NCBI GenBank assembly: GCA_009928645.1
Contig: SACH01000015.1
Span: 1 to 53,294, forward strand
Origin: Gammaproteobacteria bacterium
GTDB lineage: Bacteria > Pseudomonadota > Gammaproteobacteria > Chromatiales > Chromatiaceae
Direction: 5' to 3'
Length of the DNA stretch: 53,294 bases
Positions 22,731-31,789 of the stretch are shown in pieces. Numbering within the stretch: the first letter of the stretch is position 1; each line of letters opens with the position of its first letter. Under the pieces are notes generated by a model. The model was not told where the DNA came from. It ran no database searches and worked only from the letters and a program-made list of their open reading frames with translations. The translations under genes and the position numbers were made by a program.

Positions 22731-23087
22731 CTAAAGGAGCCTGACCACCGCCTCCCGCTGCAACCCGAGGGCCTGAACGCCCAGCTTGATGGCCTGTTCC
22801 GCGAAGGTATCCAGATCACCCCAGCGATCACCGCTATCCATGACCTCCGACAGGGCCTCGGATATAAGCCGCAGGCGATATCGGCCCTGTTCCACCTCCC
22901 GGGGCGGGGTGATCTCAGCGCAGACATAGAGCGTCGGCTCTCGCTGCCCCAGCGGGACGAAGGCCAGAAGATAGCGAAAGGCACGGGCATCGCCGCTCTC
23001 GACCTCCCCCAGGAGGGTGGCGCCATGGTCGCCGATCTGATAACGGCGCTTGGGAATGGCGGTACGGATGATGGGTTTGTCCTGCAT
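22731..23087 (-). CDS. Small conserved-looking protein, unknown
   Basis: A 118-residue soluble protein. The first half alternates beta-like segments (ATLLGEVES, FRYLLAFVPLG, LYVCAEITPP). The second half is helical and acidic (LISEALSEVMDSG, DTFAEQAIKLGVQALGL). No signal, transmembrane segment or metal motif is visible. I do not recognise the family. It is flanked by a terminator and by the DOMON-like gene upstream on the same strand (101-base gap). Confidence 0.65.
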   Translation of the reverse strand: MQDKPIIRTAIPKRRYQIGDHGATLLGEVESGDARAFRYLLAFVPLGQREPTLYVCAEITPPREVEQGRYRLRLISEALSEVMDSGDRWGDLDTFAEQAIKLGVQALGLQREAVVRLL

Positions 23088-23188
23088 GGTGGTACCCCTG
23101 ATGGCGATGGCCTGGAATTGGTGGCGGCTGCTGGAAATCCAAAGCCTCCCTGGGCATGGCCTGGTCCGTAGATCAGCAAACTCATGGT

Positions 23189-23932
23189 TTAACCAGTGCC
23201 CTCTCTTCGCAAATCAGGGTCTGTGCGGTGGGAAAGAGGGGATCTGGCGGTTGATAACCAGATCTGTTGGGGTACCGACAAGGGTTCTGCCAGGGCCGGC
23301 AGTCGCCCGGCGGGGTGATGAAAATCCGGAGCGGCAGCCGGGTGGCACAAGGCCCAGTAGCTCAGCCTGCCCTCCCTGTCCTCCACGACCGCCGTCAATC
23401 CCAGGTCCCAATCCCTTCCCGCTGTAATTTCGGGCAAAAGCGCGGCCGGAACCTGGGCACGCAGACGCCAAAAGTGCCGGCGGCGCTGACAATGACAGCT
23501 TGGCGCATCCGCTGGATCGGTCACCGCGGGCGGCGCCAGAGGGGCGCGGTAGTCGGAAAAGGCATAGAGCGCCCACTGGCCCGAGGGCGCAAAGTTGAAC
23601 TCCCGGTAGCCGGTCTCCCCCCGGATGCCGACGAAGGCCTCGCAGCAGGTATGACGCCAGAGCCCGTCGACGCGGATCGGCGCCGCCCGGGGAGGGATGA
23701 TCAATGCCCGACGCGGCGCCAGCAACCGGTAATCCAAGATCAGGCCGCCATGCTCGCCCCAGGTCCAGCGCACCCGCAGGCTACAGTCTGGTGGCGCGGG
23801 TGTGGTGGGATGAGGCACCAGGGCTAGCCAAGGCCACGGCTCATGATCTGACCCGCCATGACGGCGGCTAAGCCTTTTATGACTGCCGCCTGACCTTGTT
23901 TCGCTGGCCACCCGTTTTTCATCATCGGACAT
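23189..23932 (-). CDS. DOMON-like domain protein
   Basis: A 247-residue protein whose core (about 35-230) matches the DOMON-like type. Features include LRVRWTWGEHGGLILDYRL, the RVDGLWRHTCCEAFVG pattern, FNFAPSGQWALYAFSDYR, and the end GRLSYWALCHPAAAPDFHHP. No signal peptide is evident. Related domains bind haem or sugars, but no ligand can be assigned here. An in-frame ATG at 24043 would extend it by 37 basic residues. I prefer 23932 (MSDDEKRV), which has an ACAGG just upstream. Confidence 0.72.
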   Translation of the reverse strand: MSDDEKRVASETRSGGSHKRLSRRHGGSDHEPWPWLALVPHPTTPAPPDCSLRVRWTWGEHGGLILDYRLLAPRRALIIPPRAAPIRVDGLWRHTCCEAFVGIRGETGYREFNFAPSGQWALYAFSDYRAPLAPPAVTDPADAPSCHCQRRRHFWRLRAQVPAALLPEITAGRDWDLGLTAVVEDREGRLSYWALCHPAAAPDFHHPAGRLPALAEPLSVPQQIWLSTARSPLSHRTDPDLRREGTG

Positions 23933-24072
23933 CCTGTCAACACCGGACCCACTCTGCTGGATTGGCGCCTCCTCCCGAGTCCAGGTCACCGCAGTCACCC
24001 GCCGCCTTGACGCCAGCCGCCTGGCCACCCACTTCTTGCTCATCCGCGATCAGATCCTCAGGAGAAAAGGCC

Positions 24073-24414
24073 ATGACTACCGTCACCAATGCCGCCGCCA
24101 ATCTGGAGGCCCTGCTAGTGAAAGGGCCCGACACGGCCCTGCTCCGTTACAGCCTGGGCAACGAATATCTCAAACAAGGCGATCTGGACCGGGCGATCGA
24201 ACACCTGGCCGGCGCCACCCGCCTTGATCCGCGCTATTCCGCCGCCTGGAAGCTCCACGGCAAGGCCCTCCAGGCCGCCGGCCGAGCGGCCGAGGCCATT
24301 GCCATCCTCGAACAGGGTATCCAGGTCGCCGAGGAGCGGGGCGACATCCAGGCCGCCAAAGAGATGGGGGTCTTCCGCCGGCGCGCCCAAAAGGAACTGG
24401 AGGCCGCCCAATGA
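24073..24414 (+). CDS. Small tetratricopeptide-repeat protein
   Basis: A 113-residue protein of about two and a half TPR units: LLRYSLGNEYLKQGDLDRAIEHLAGATRLDP at about 21-51, then AAWKLHGKALQAAGRAAEAIAILEQGIQVAEERGD. TPRs form protein-binding superhelices. The protein is soluble with no other domain. The ATG at 24073 follows GGAG 9 bases upstream. It is convergent with the unknown gene at 24498. Partner unknown. Confidence 0.85.
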   Translation: MTTVTNAAANLEALLVKGPDTALLRYSLGNEYLKQGDLDRAIEHLAGATRLDPRYSAAWKLHGKALQAAGRAAEAIAILEQGIQVAEERGDIQAAKEMGVFRRRAQKELEAAQ

Positions 24415-24497
24415 ACGGCGCCGCCCTGATGGCGGCCGTGAGCAGAGGCCCATGACCCAGAGGAATCCATCGATCAGGGCTGTAACAGGTGATTGAC

Positions 24498-24845
24498 TCA
24501 GTCGAGCAACCACCACTGCGCCGCCCCCGTCAGCCGGTCGATCCAGATTTGCAGCTCCGCGTATTCCGGCAGGACCTCTAAGGGGCTAGGATCATCGGCG
24601 CACTGACAACCGCCGATGAGACTGGCGAACAGCAGACCAACCCGCGCCTGTAAACAGTCCTCCCCTTCCCCAGTGGTCAGCACCAGCACCCGCACCGGCT
24701 CCACCGCGACTTGGTTACCCCGGGCCATGGCCTCGCGCAAGGGCAGTAGCCCAGGATCGAGTTGTTCCAGCTCCTGCTTCAGGACGGCCTCCCGCTGGGG
24801 GCCAGACCAGGCCGCCAGCGTCAGGGGGAGATGGACGGTAGGCAT
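24498..24845 (-). CDS. Small protein, unknown function
   Basis: A 115-residue acidic protein with a central helical part (QREAVLKQELEQLDPGLLPLREAMARG) and strands that follow (VEPVRVLVLTTG, LQARVGLLFASLIGGCQCAD). The end is Trp-rich, LQIWIDRLTGAAQWWLLD. It has no signal or membrane segment. The ATG at 24845 is favoured by a GAGAACG upstream; 24860 would add five residues. I do not recognise it. Confidence 0.65.
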   Translation of the reverse strand: MPTVHLPLTLAAWSGPQREAVLKQELEQLDPGLLPLREAMARGNQVAVEPVRVLVLTTGEGEDCLQARVGLLFASLIGGCQCADDPSPLEVLPEYAELQIWIDRLTGAAQWWLLD

Positions 24846-24882
24846 ATCGTTCTCAGGCATCGCGCGTGCGGATGGGGGTAGC

Positions 24883-26655
24883 TCAGCAGGCCCGCCACAC
24901 CAGACGTTCCACCCCCAAGGCCACCACGGCGAAGGCGCGCAGGTCCTTCAGGCCATGGCGTTCACGCAGGGTGGCGCCATAGTACGCGGCCTGGGCGGCG
25001 CCCTCATCGAGCTTGGCCGCCACCGCAGGCAGGGCGGCCAGGGTCTCGCGGGATTGGCCACGGACCTGCTCGCCCGTAAGCCCCAACTCCTTCAGCCCCA
25101 GGTATTTGAACTCCAGCAACAGGTCCAGGGCCTGGAAGCGGCGCATGTCCGGGCGCAGGATCAGGGCCAGATCGGCATAGCCCCGCGCGGTCTCCAGCTC
25201 CGAGACCGCCATGTAGAGCCGGTCGTCGAACAGCAAGGTGAGAAAGGCGAACTTCACCAGCAGTTCGTTACTCCAGCGGTAATCGCGGTTGGAGAGCACG
25301 GCGAAATAGCCGGCCTCGATGAAGTCGCAGAGCGGGGTGGGATCAGCGCGCAGATATAGGGTTTCGGCGGCGCGTTGCCCGACCTCGCGCTGGGGGGAGA
25401 CGGGCAGCCAGCGCTCGCGCAGACGCTCCACGTAGAGCCCCCGGGCTACCAGGTTGGGGATGCGCAGCACCAGCTTGGCCAGGATTCCCTCACCGGCCAG
25501 GGTGAGGATGCCGAAGAAATACAAGAGGGAGGCCATGAAGGGCTGATCCTTGATCGCACGCAGCACATCCTCCACCCCAAAGCGTTGCACCAGCTCCGGG
25601 ATCAGCACCCGATCGTCGCCGCTCAAGGCCTCGATGAGCAGATCCTCCCCTTGGGGCAGGCGGGCGATGTACAGCAGCTTGTTACGATCCATGGCCAGGT
25701 TCTCGTCGAGCATCCGCCGCGGATACTGGCCTTGCTGGCCCAGCGCCTTGAGAAAATAGAGGCTCAGGGTCGGGTTATAGAGACTCTCGCTGGCGTCCTC
25801 GCTGAAACGGTAGCCGTTGTAGAAGGTGCGCATGGTGGCCAGCGCCTCGGCCGGTGACCAGGGAGCGCCTTCAGCGGACAAACGCGTTAGGAGTGTTTCG
25901 ACCTCGACCGCGGTGAAACCGCAAAGATCGTTGAATTGCGGGAGCAGATAGATGTTCTCGCCGACGTTGTAGCCACTGGTCATGTCGCTGAGCACGATGG
26001 GCGAGACGCCGGTGATGAAGACCCGGTCCAGCCCCAGGCCGCCGGCAGCGGCCTTCACCGCCTTGAACACCGTCTTCAGCAGCCCTTCGCCGTAGAGTAA
26101 GGCCTCATAGCGATCGCGACTGCCGTCGCGATCGGCCATCAGCACCTCATTGGCGAAGTTGTCATATTCGTCGATGAACAGGTAGAGCTTATGGGGGGTC
26201 TGGGAGACCGCCGACAGGGCCGACTCCCAGGAGGAAAGGGCATTGTCAGGCTGGATGACGATGGGTGAAGTGAAGTGCGGCGCATAACGCTGCCGGAAGG
26301 CGCTGACGCGGTCATTGAGATGCTGATGTAAAGCCGCCTCGATATCGGTTACCTCGCCGTGGGCCTGCACCAGGGAGAAGTCCCACTTCATCACGAAGTA
26401 CTGATTGCGCAGCGCGGTCGGCGCGCGACCCACGGCGAGATGGCCGAACAGCGTCTCGAACCGATCGGCCCGGTTCAGATCGTAGTAGTGCTCCAGCATC
26501 GATAGCAGCAGGCTCTTGCCGAAGCGACGTGGACGCAAAAAGATCAGTTGCTTCCCTGCCTGCTCCAAGGAGGCGATGCGGTCGGTGCGGTCCTGATACC
26601 AATACCCCTCCTGGATCAGGGTGCCAAAGTCGCTCAGACCATAGGGGAATTTCAT
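24883..26655 (-). CDS. AAA-ATPase-like protein with PD-(D/E)XK nuclease-like end
   Basis: A 590-residue protein of a family found in many copies in some bacteria. The N-terminal AAA-ATPase-like region (about 5-290) opens with FPYGLSDFGTLIQEGYWYQDR and carries a Walker A-like RPRRFGKSLLLSML. LFIDEYDNFANEV serves as Walker B, and SPIVLSDMTSGYN as sensor region. The C-terminal PD-(D/E)XK-like nuclease domain shows DLALILR and LLLEFKYL (about 500-560). The biological role of the family is not known; some members are suspected of defence or mobile-element links. MKFPYGLSDFG is the usual start; longer in-frame starts run into low-complexity DNA. Confidence 0.88.
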   Translation of the reverse strand: MKFPYGLSDFGTLIQEGYWYQDRTDRIASLEQAGKQLIFLRPRRFGKSLLLSMLEHYYDLNRADRFETLFGHLAVGRAPTALRNQYFVMKWDFSLVQAHGEVTDIEAALHQHLNDRVSAFRQRYAPHFTSPIVIQPDNALSSWESALSAVSQTPHKLYLFIDEYDNFANEVLMADRDGSRDRYEALLYGEGLLKTVFKAVKAAAGGLGLDRVFITGVSPIVLSDMTSGYNVGENIYLLPQFNDLCGFTAVEVETLLTRLSAEGAPWSPAEALATMRTFYNGYRFSEDASESLYNPTLSLYFLKALGQQGQYPRRMLDENLAMDRNKLLYIARLPQGEDLLIEALSGDDRVLIPELVQRFGVEDVLRAIKDQPFMASLLYFFGILTLAGEGILAKLVLRIPNLVARGLYVERLRERWLPVSPQREVGQRAAETLYLRADPTPLCDFIEAGYFAVLSNRDYRWSNELLVKFAFLTLLFDDRLYMAVSELETARGYADLALILRPDMRRFQALDLLLEFKYLGLKELGLTGEQVRGQSRETLAALPAVAAKLDEGAAQAAYYGATLRERHGLKDLRAFAVVALGVERLVWRAC

Positions 26656-26716
26656 GACTGTTTCAGGCGCCTCGTTCGATCGAACATCCAGCCGTCCAGA
26701 GAGGCAACCGTTCAGC

Positions 26717-26755
26717 CCCCTCTCCCCAACCCTTCCCCGCCAGGGGGGAGGGGGG
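26717..26755. repeat. GC-rich dispersed repeat, copy B (inverted)
   Basis: CCCCTCTCCCCAACCCTTCCCC followed by GCCAGGGGGGAGGGG; its complement resembles 22632-22662. Confidence 0.5.
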
Positions 26756-26871
26756 AAGAGAATCAGTAGCTTGGGCTGCCTGAGCCCTCCTGGGGTGCAA
26801 GGGATCTGAACGAAAAACCAGAGAGTTGCGAAGCAGTCTAGCAAAAACCTGACGGCAAAGACCGTGCGTTG

Positions 26872-26932
26872 GACCCTCGCCCCTCGCCCCTCGCCCTCGC
26901 CCTCGCCCCTCGCCCTCGCCCTCGCCCCTCGC
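26872..26932. repeat. CCCTCGC/CCTCGC simple-sequence tract
   Basis: About nine head-to-tail units of alternating 6 and 7 bases between the AAA-like gene and the lipocalin-like gene. It lies in non-coding DNA and probably varies in length between strains. Confidence 0.75.
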
Positions 26933-26963
26933 CACTTCGCCTGTTGGGGGAACGGGGCTTCCG

Positions 26964-28115
26964 TCAATAACCGGTCATCTCCAGATAACCCCGACCGATC
27001 TCCCGCTCTCCCGCCAGAAGCCGGACCGCGCCCTCCCAGTAGACAACGCCGGTGGAACGGCGACCATCCAGCTCCTGATCGTCCATCACCGGCTGCAACC
27101 GCCAGTTTTCCCCCGCGATAGCCAGCTCCCAGGTGACGGGATAGGTCTTGCCGGTGCGCGGCGACCGCCAGAGGCGCCCCGGGCGGAAGCGCACCTCCCC
27201 CGGCACCAGGGCCCGGGGCTGGCCCCCGGGCGCCACCAGGGTGCCTGCCGTCCAGAGGGCGCCGCCCTCCCGATGGCGCATCTGAAATGCCATCAGGGAG
27301 CCACCGTCATGGAGATTGATCCCGATCCAGTCCCAACCGGTGGCCTCGGGGGACAACAGCTCGCTGGACCATTCGTGGTCCAGCCATGCCCGGCCACTCA
27401 CCGGCCGGTCCACCCCGTCCAGGCGCAACTGGCCGGTCACCGCCAGGTGGGGACGGCTGTAGTAGTAGCTGGCGGCGGCCGGTTCCGGCGTCTTCTGGCT
27501 GAAACCGCCGCGGCCGTTGAGGACCGGCGGCCCCGGCGGGACCAGGCGCAGATCCAGAGTGAAGTCCGGGGTCGCGACCCGGGCCTGGTAGCCCTCCTCC
27601 TCCAGCCGCAGTTCCCAGTCCCGGAGCCAGACCTGGGTCCGACCAGTCGCCGCCCCGGCCAGGGGCGCCAGGGCACGCTCCGCCGCCTCGGCATGCCGCA
27701 GGCGACCGCTGGCGGGATCGGCGATGGCGGCGTGGGCGAGGATCAGGTGACGGGGGGCGAAGCGGCTGGGGTTATCGGCGCCGATGCCGGTCCCGACCCG
27801 GAAGAAGGTGAGTTGAAACCCCCGCTCGATCCCGTCCGCATCGCCGAGCCAGCCGGTGATATACCACCACTCGATGCGAAAGTCCGGATGGGCGCCGGTG
27901 TCGTCCGGAAAGACCAGGTGCCGATCGGGGACGACCGGGGCGAATGGCCCTCCGGGCAGCTCTGGCATATCCCCTGAGGCGTGGGCCACATCCCCCGGGG
28001 CGGCCGTCACCTCCCCGGCAGCGTCCGTCACCCCCGCCCTCGCGGTCCAGGCCGGGAACAACGCCACCATCAGGATCAGGGCCATGAGGGCACGGAGATA
28101 CCCTATCCCGCGCAT
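26964..28115 (-). CDS. Exported lipocalin-like (AttH/CrtC-type) protein
   Basis: A 383-residue exported protein with a signal peptide (about 8-27). Two lipocalin-like barrels follow, as in AttH and the related carotenoid hydratase fold. The typical start is FPDDTGAHPDFRIEWWYITGWL. Further marks are LTFFRV, the SRPHLAVTGQL strand, and GRAWLDHEWSSELL (about 250), GWDWIGINLHDGGSLM. It overlaps the permease stop codon by one base. Operons of this protein with an ABC permease and ATPase are widespread, and a lipid-like cargo is often supposed. No substrate is proved. Confidence 0.88.
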   Translation of the reverse strand: MRGIGYLRALMALILMVALFPAWTARAGVTDAAGEVTAAPGDVAHASGDMPELPGGPFAPVVPDRHLVFPDDTGAHPDFRIEWWYITGWLGDADGIERGFQLTFFRVGTGIGADNPSRFAPRHLILAHAAIADPASGRLRHAEAAERALAPLAGAATGRTQVWLRDWELRLEEEGYQARVATPDFTLDLRLVPPGPPVLNGRGGFSQKTPEPAAASYYYSRPHLAVTGQLRLDGVDRPVSGRAWLDHEWSSELLSPEATGWDWIGINLHDGGSLMAFQMRHREGGALWTAGTLVAPGGQPRALVPGEVRFRPGRLWRSPRTGKTYPVTWELAIAGENWRLQPVMDDQELDGRRSTGVVYWEGAVRLLAGEREIGRGYLEMTGY

Positions 28116-30823
28116 CACCAATCCTCCCGCACCGCCAGGACCGCCTCCTGGCGCATGGCCTGGCGACCGGCCAGGGCCGCGGCCAGGGCGGAGAGCAGGA
28201 TCATCGCCAGGTTGAAGATCAGCAGCAGTCCCCAGGGCCATTGCACCTCCATGCTCCAGTGGAAACTCTGGGGGTTGATGACCTTGATCAGGATCAGGGC
28301 CATGGCCCCGCCCGTGGTCAGCCCGACGAGGACCCCGACCAGGGCGGTCAGGCCAGCCTCCAGGGCCAGTAGCTGGGCCACCTGGCGCCGTAACAGGCCG
28401 AGGTGACGCAGGATACCCAGCTCCTTGCGCCGGCTGGTGGCCAGGGCGGCGAAGCTGGTGCTGATGCCGAAGAGGCCGATCGTCACCGCTACCGCCTCCA
28501 TGAGGTAGGTCACCAAAAAGGTGCGATCGAAGATCGCCAGGATCATCCCCCGCAGCTCATCCGGGAGGATCATCTCCGTCACCTCCGCGCCCAACAGGTC
28601 GCGTATGACCGGCATCAAGGCCTGAGGGTCCGTGCTGGCATCCAGGAAGAGGCCCAGATCGTTGACGCCCTCGTCCCTGGTCAAGTGGCGATAGGTGGCG
28701 ATCTCGATGGCGATCGACCCCTGCTGCCGGGCATAGTCCCGCCAGATGCCGACGACCTCAAAGCGCTGGCTTCGCCCCCCCAGGGGCAAGTCCAGGGGAT
28801 CACCGACGCCCAGGCCGAGGCGATCCGCCACGGCCTCCGTGATCCAGGCGGGCGGGACCGCGCCGGGGTTCAAGCCCGGGTCCGCCGGCAGCGGCCCCGC
28901 ATAGGCAGCGCCGGCCGCCAGACTACCCGCCACCAGGGGCAAGGGGGCCTTGACGCCGATGGGACGGGCAATGAGGGTCAGCGCCTCCCCCGCGGTCCCC
29001 AGCCGGAGGGTCTCATAGCGGATGGGGCGGATCCCCTGGACCCCGGGCAACGCCGCCAGCCGCGCCACGGTTTCGGCGTCCAGATAACCGCTGGTCCCCG
29101 CCGGGGCCGCCCGCACATAGAGACCGGCGGGGAGCATCTGGGTCAACCACTCCTCCAGGGAGACGCGGAAGGAGTTGACCATGATCGCCATGGACACCGC
29201 CAACGCCACGCTGGCGACGATCCCGGCACCGGCCACCACCGCCTGACCGGGGGCAGCGGCGAGGCGTGCCCGGGCCAGGCGCCACAGGGTCGAGCCAAGT
29301 CCGGGCAGGGGGCGCAGCACCGGGGGGGGGATTCCCGGCAGGAGCAGGACCGCCCCCACCAACAACAGCAGTACCGCCAGATAGCCCCCAATGGGCAAGC
29401 CGGCGAGGGGCGGTAGCCCACACAGCAGGGCCGCGATCAGCAGCAGGCTTAGGGCGAGAGCCCAACGCGGGTGGGCCTGATAGGCCTCGGCCTCATCGCC
29501 CGCCCGCAGGCCCCGGGCGGCGATCATGCGTGCCGCCTCCCGCGCCGGCAGCCAGGCACCGGCCGTCCCCGCCGCCACGCCCAGGCCCAGATAGGCCAGC
29601 ACCAGACCGGGCTGAAAACTGAGGGTGGGCGTCAGGCCACGGAAATATCCCGCCCCCAGGTCGGCCCCCAGCAGGCCAAAGGCGAGCCCGGTGAGGCCAT
29701 GGGCCAGGGCCACCCCCACCAGTCCCCCCACCAGACCCAGCAGGGCGCCTTCCGCCAGCAGTCCCCGTCGCAGACTCGCCCGGTCCAGGCCCAGGGCGCG
29801 CACCAGGGCGAACTCCTGGCGGCGACGCACCACCGCCAGCCATTGGGCGGAAAAGACCAGGAAGGCCCCGGTCAGCAGGGCGATCGCCGCCAGCATGGTC
29901 AGATTGACCCGATAGGCCCGGGACAGGCCTTCCAACTCAGACTGGGCTTCGCTGGGGGTCTGGAGCCTGCCCCCCGGGGGCAGGTCGGCGGACAGGTCTC
30001 GCCGCGCCCGCTCGCGATCCACGCCGGGCGCGAGGCGCAGGTCGATGCGGGACAGGCGCCCGACCTGCCCGAAGGCCGACTGCGCGGCGGCGATGTCCAT
30101 CACCGCCAGGGCCTGGCCCCTGCCCGCCCCGGGGACCTGGCCGGCGATGGTCAGGATAACCAGCTCCTGCCCCGCCTGGACCGCCAGTTGCTCCCCGCTG
30201 GTCAGCTCGAGCTGACTGGCGGCGGCGGGACTGAGAAAGAGGACGCCCTCCTGCAACGCCCGCAGGCGGAAATCCTGTCGGGCCGTGGGCGCGGCCAGGG
30301 CCGGCGCGAAAGGCTCTTCTACCGTTGCCGGCCGGGTCTCCTTCCTCGCGGCCGGCTGAGCCTCTTCTCCCGCCACTGTCCGCGTCCCCTCTCCCCTCGC
30401 CGGGGTCTCCCCCGCCGCCGCCACCGGCAGGAGGGAGGGGGTGACTCGCACGAGGCGAAAGAGGTCGACGCCCAGGATGCGCAGGGTTCGCTCCCGACCG
30501 GGCAGGCGCGCCTCGATCTCCAGCAGGGGACTGGCCTCGGCGATCTCCGGCCTCAGGGCCAGGCGGAGGTACAGTTCCTCGTCAAAGCCGGCCTGGGGTC
30601 CGACCACCTGGAGATCGGCCTCGCCACTGAGCAGCCGCATGCCGCGGCCAAACTCGCTCAGGGCCTCGGCATGGATGAGTTGCACCGCCAGGCCCAAGGC
30701 CACCCCCAGGGCGATGGCCAGGACCGAGAGCAAGGTCGCCAGACGCCGGCGGCCGAGACTGGCCAGGAAGAGGTGCCAGAGGATGGGATCGGGCCGCCGG
30801 CCCAGGCTCTTCAGGCTGGGCAC
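28115..30823 (-). CDS. FtsX-type ABC transporter permease (two-domain)
   Basis: A 902-residue permease with two FtsX-like halves. Membrane segments lie near residues 29-50, about 310-420 (three), about 465-495, about 535-560, and three at the end (about 775-890). A large periplasmic region sits in the first half and a second one at about 565-770. The first periplasmic part holds an Ala/Glu-rich insertion (about 135-180, GETPARGEGTRTVAGEEAQPAARKE region). Transport or mechanotransmission of this class normally moves lipids or lipoproteins, not small solutes. It pairs with the LolD-like ATPase 221 bases upstream and overlaps the lipocalin-like gene. Confidence 0.9.
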   Translation of the reverse strand: MPSLKSLGRRPDPILWHLFLASLGRRRLATLLSVLAIALGVALGLAVQLIHAEALSEFGRGMRLLSGEADLQVVGPQAGFDEELYLRLALRPEIAEASPLLEIEARLPGRERTLRILGVDLFRLVRVTPSLLPVAAAGETPARGEGTRTVAGEEAQPAARKETRPATVEEPFAPALAAPTARQDFRLRALQEGVLFLSPAAASQLELTSGEQLAVQAGQELVILTIAGQVPGAGRGQALAVMDIAAAQSAFGQVGRLSRIDLRLAPGVDRERARRDLSADLPPGGRLQTPSEAQSELEGLSRAYRVNLTMLAAIALLTGAFLVFSAQWLAVVRRRQEFALVRALGLDRASLRRGLLAEGALLGLVGGLVGVALAHGLTGLAFGLLGADLGAGYFRGLTPTLSFQPGLVLAYLGLGVAAGTAGAWLPAREAARMIAARGLRAGDEAEAYQAHPRWALALSLLLIAALLCGLPPLAGLPIGGYLAVLLLLVGAVLLLPGIPPPVLRPLPGLGSTLWRLARARLAAAPGQAVVAGAGIVASVALAVSMAIMVNSFRVSLEEWLTQMLPAGLYVRAAPAGTSGYLDAETVARLAALPGVQGIRPIRYETLRLGTAGEALTLIARPIGVKAPLPLVAGSLAAGAAYAGPLPADPGLNPGAVPPAWITEAVADRLGLGVGDPLDLPLGGRSQRFEVVGIWRDYARQQGSIAIEIATYRHLTRDEGVNDLGLFLDASTDPQALMPVIRDLLGAEVTEMILPDELRGMILAIFDRTFLVTYLMEAVAVTIGLFGISTSFAALATSRRKELGILRHLGLLRRQVAQLLALEAGLTALVGVLVGLTTGGAMALILIKVINPQSFHWSMEVQWPWGLLLIFNLAMILLSALAAALAGRQAMRQEAVLAVREDW

Positions 30824-31044
30824 GTTGAATCGACTCCCACGGCCAAAAACCGGATGATCATGAAGCTACGCTCGCAGCGACATACCCCTGGCCGTTCACG
30901 ACAGATATGGGCCATGCGCGGAGCCTTGATGCTCATCAGGGCTGGGATGAACACCCAGAACCTTGCTATTCAGTGGCTTTAGGTCGCCACGACCAGATCC
31001 AGGATGCCATGAGGGCATTCCCACCCCGGCCTGACCAAGGGAGT

Positions 31045-31725
31045 TCATGAGGGCTCAGCAGCAACATCGACCAGGCCCTGGGCCGTGAGGCGCAGGACGC
31101 GATCGGCGAAGGCCGCCGCCTGCAGCGAATGGGTGACCATGATGCCCATGGCCCCGGCACCACGGATGCCCTCGAAGAGCAGTTCCAGCACGCCCAGGGC
31201 GCGGCCCGGGTCGAGATTGCCGGTCGGTTCGTCACACAGCACCAGCCGGGGCTGATGCACCAGGGCCCGGGCGATGGCCACCCGCTGCATCTCCCCTCCG
31301 GAGAGGTGCCGCGGCCAGTCATCGGCGCGCCGGTCGAGGCCGACCCGCGCGAGCATGGCCCGGGCACGTTCCGCGGCCTCGCCTTCGTCCCGGTCGAGCA
31401 GCCAGAGCGGCAAGGCGACATTCTGTGCCAGGGTGAGATGGGGCAACAGATGGAAGGCCTGAAAGACGAAGCCGAAGTCCCGCCGCCGCAGGCGAGCGAA
31501 GGCATCCTCGTCCAGGGCCATCAGGTCCTGATCGTCCAATTGGACGTGGCCCCCGTCCACCCCCTCCAGGCCGGCGATGCAGTTGAGCAGGGTCGACTTA
31601 CCGACCCCCGACTCACCCATGATGGCCACCGCCTCCCCCGGTGCGAGCCGCAGGGAGACCCCCATGAACAGGGGCAGGCCGGCAACGGCCTCGAAGCGCT
31701 TCTCCAGGTTGTCGACAATTAACAT
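31045..31725 (-). CDS. LolD/MacB-like ABC ATP-binding protein
   Basis: A 226-residue ABC ATPase with Walker A GESGVGKST (about 37-45), Q-loop FVFQAFHLLPH, signature LSGGEMQRVAIARAL, Walker B LVLCDEPTGNLD and H-loop MVTHSLQ. The PTGNLDP type of Walker B is typical of LolD, FtsE and MacB-class ATPases that work with FtsX-type permeases. Hence it energises the 902-residue permease downstream. The 221-base gap between the two contains no ORF that I can support. Confidence 0.92.
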   Translation of the reverse strand: MLIVDNLEKRFEAVAGLPLFMGVSLRLAPGEAVAIMGESGVGKSTLLNCIAGLEGVDGGHVQLDDQDLMALDEDAFARLRRRDFGFVFQAFHLLPHLTLAQNVALPLWLLDRDEGEAAERARAMLARVGLDRRADDWPRHLSGGEMQRVAIARALVHQPRLVLCDEPTGNLDPGRALGVLELLFEGIRGAGAMGIMVTHSLQAAAFADRVLRLTAQGLVDVAAEPS

Positions 31726-31789
31726 GATAGGGGCTTAGGCCAGTTCCACCGTCGCTGGCTGCTGGTTGTGTGTCAGGGGATAAACCCGC

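Larger units (their letters stand above)
26656..26963. other. Repeat-bearing intergenic region, 308 bp
   Basis: Contains the inverted relative of the GC-rich dispersed repeat (26717-26755) and a simple-sequence CTCGCC/CCTCGCC tract (26872-26932). No gene is credible here. Confidence 0.6.

Noticed and set aside
29471..30982. Plus-strand ORF of 503 codons opposite the ABC permease
   Set aside because: Gln/Gly/Arg-rich shadow of the permease codons with no domain or ribosome-binding site.
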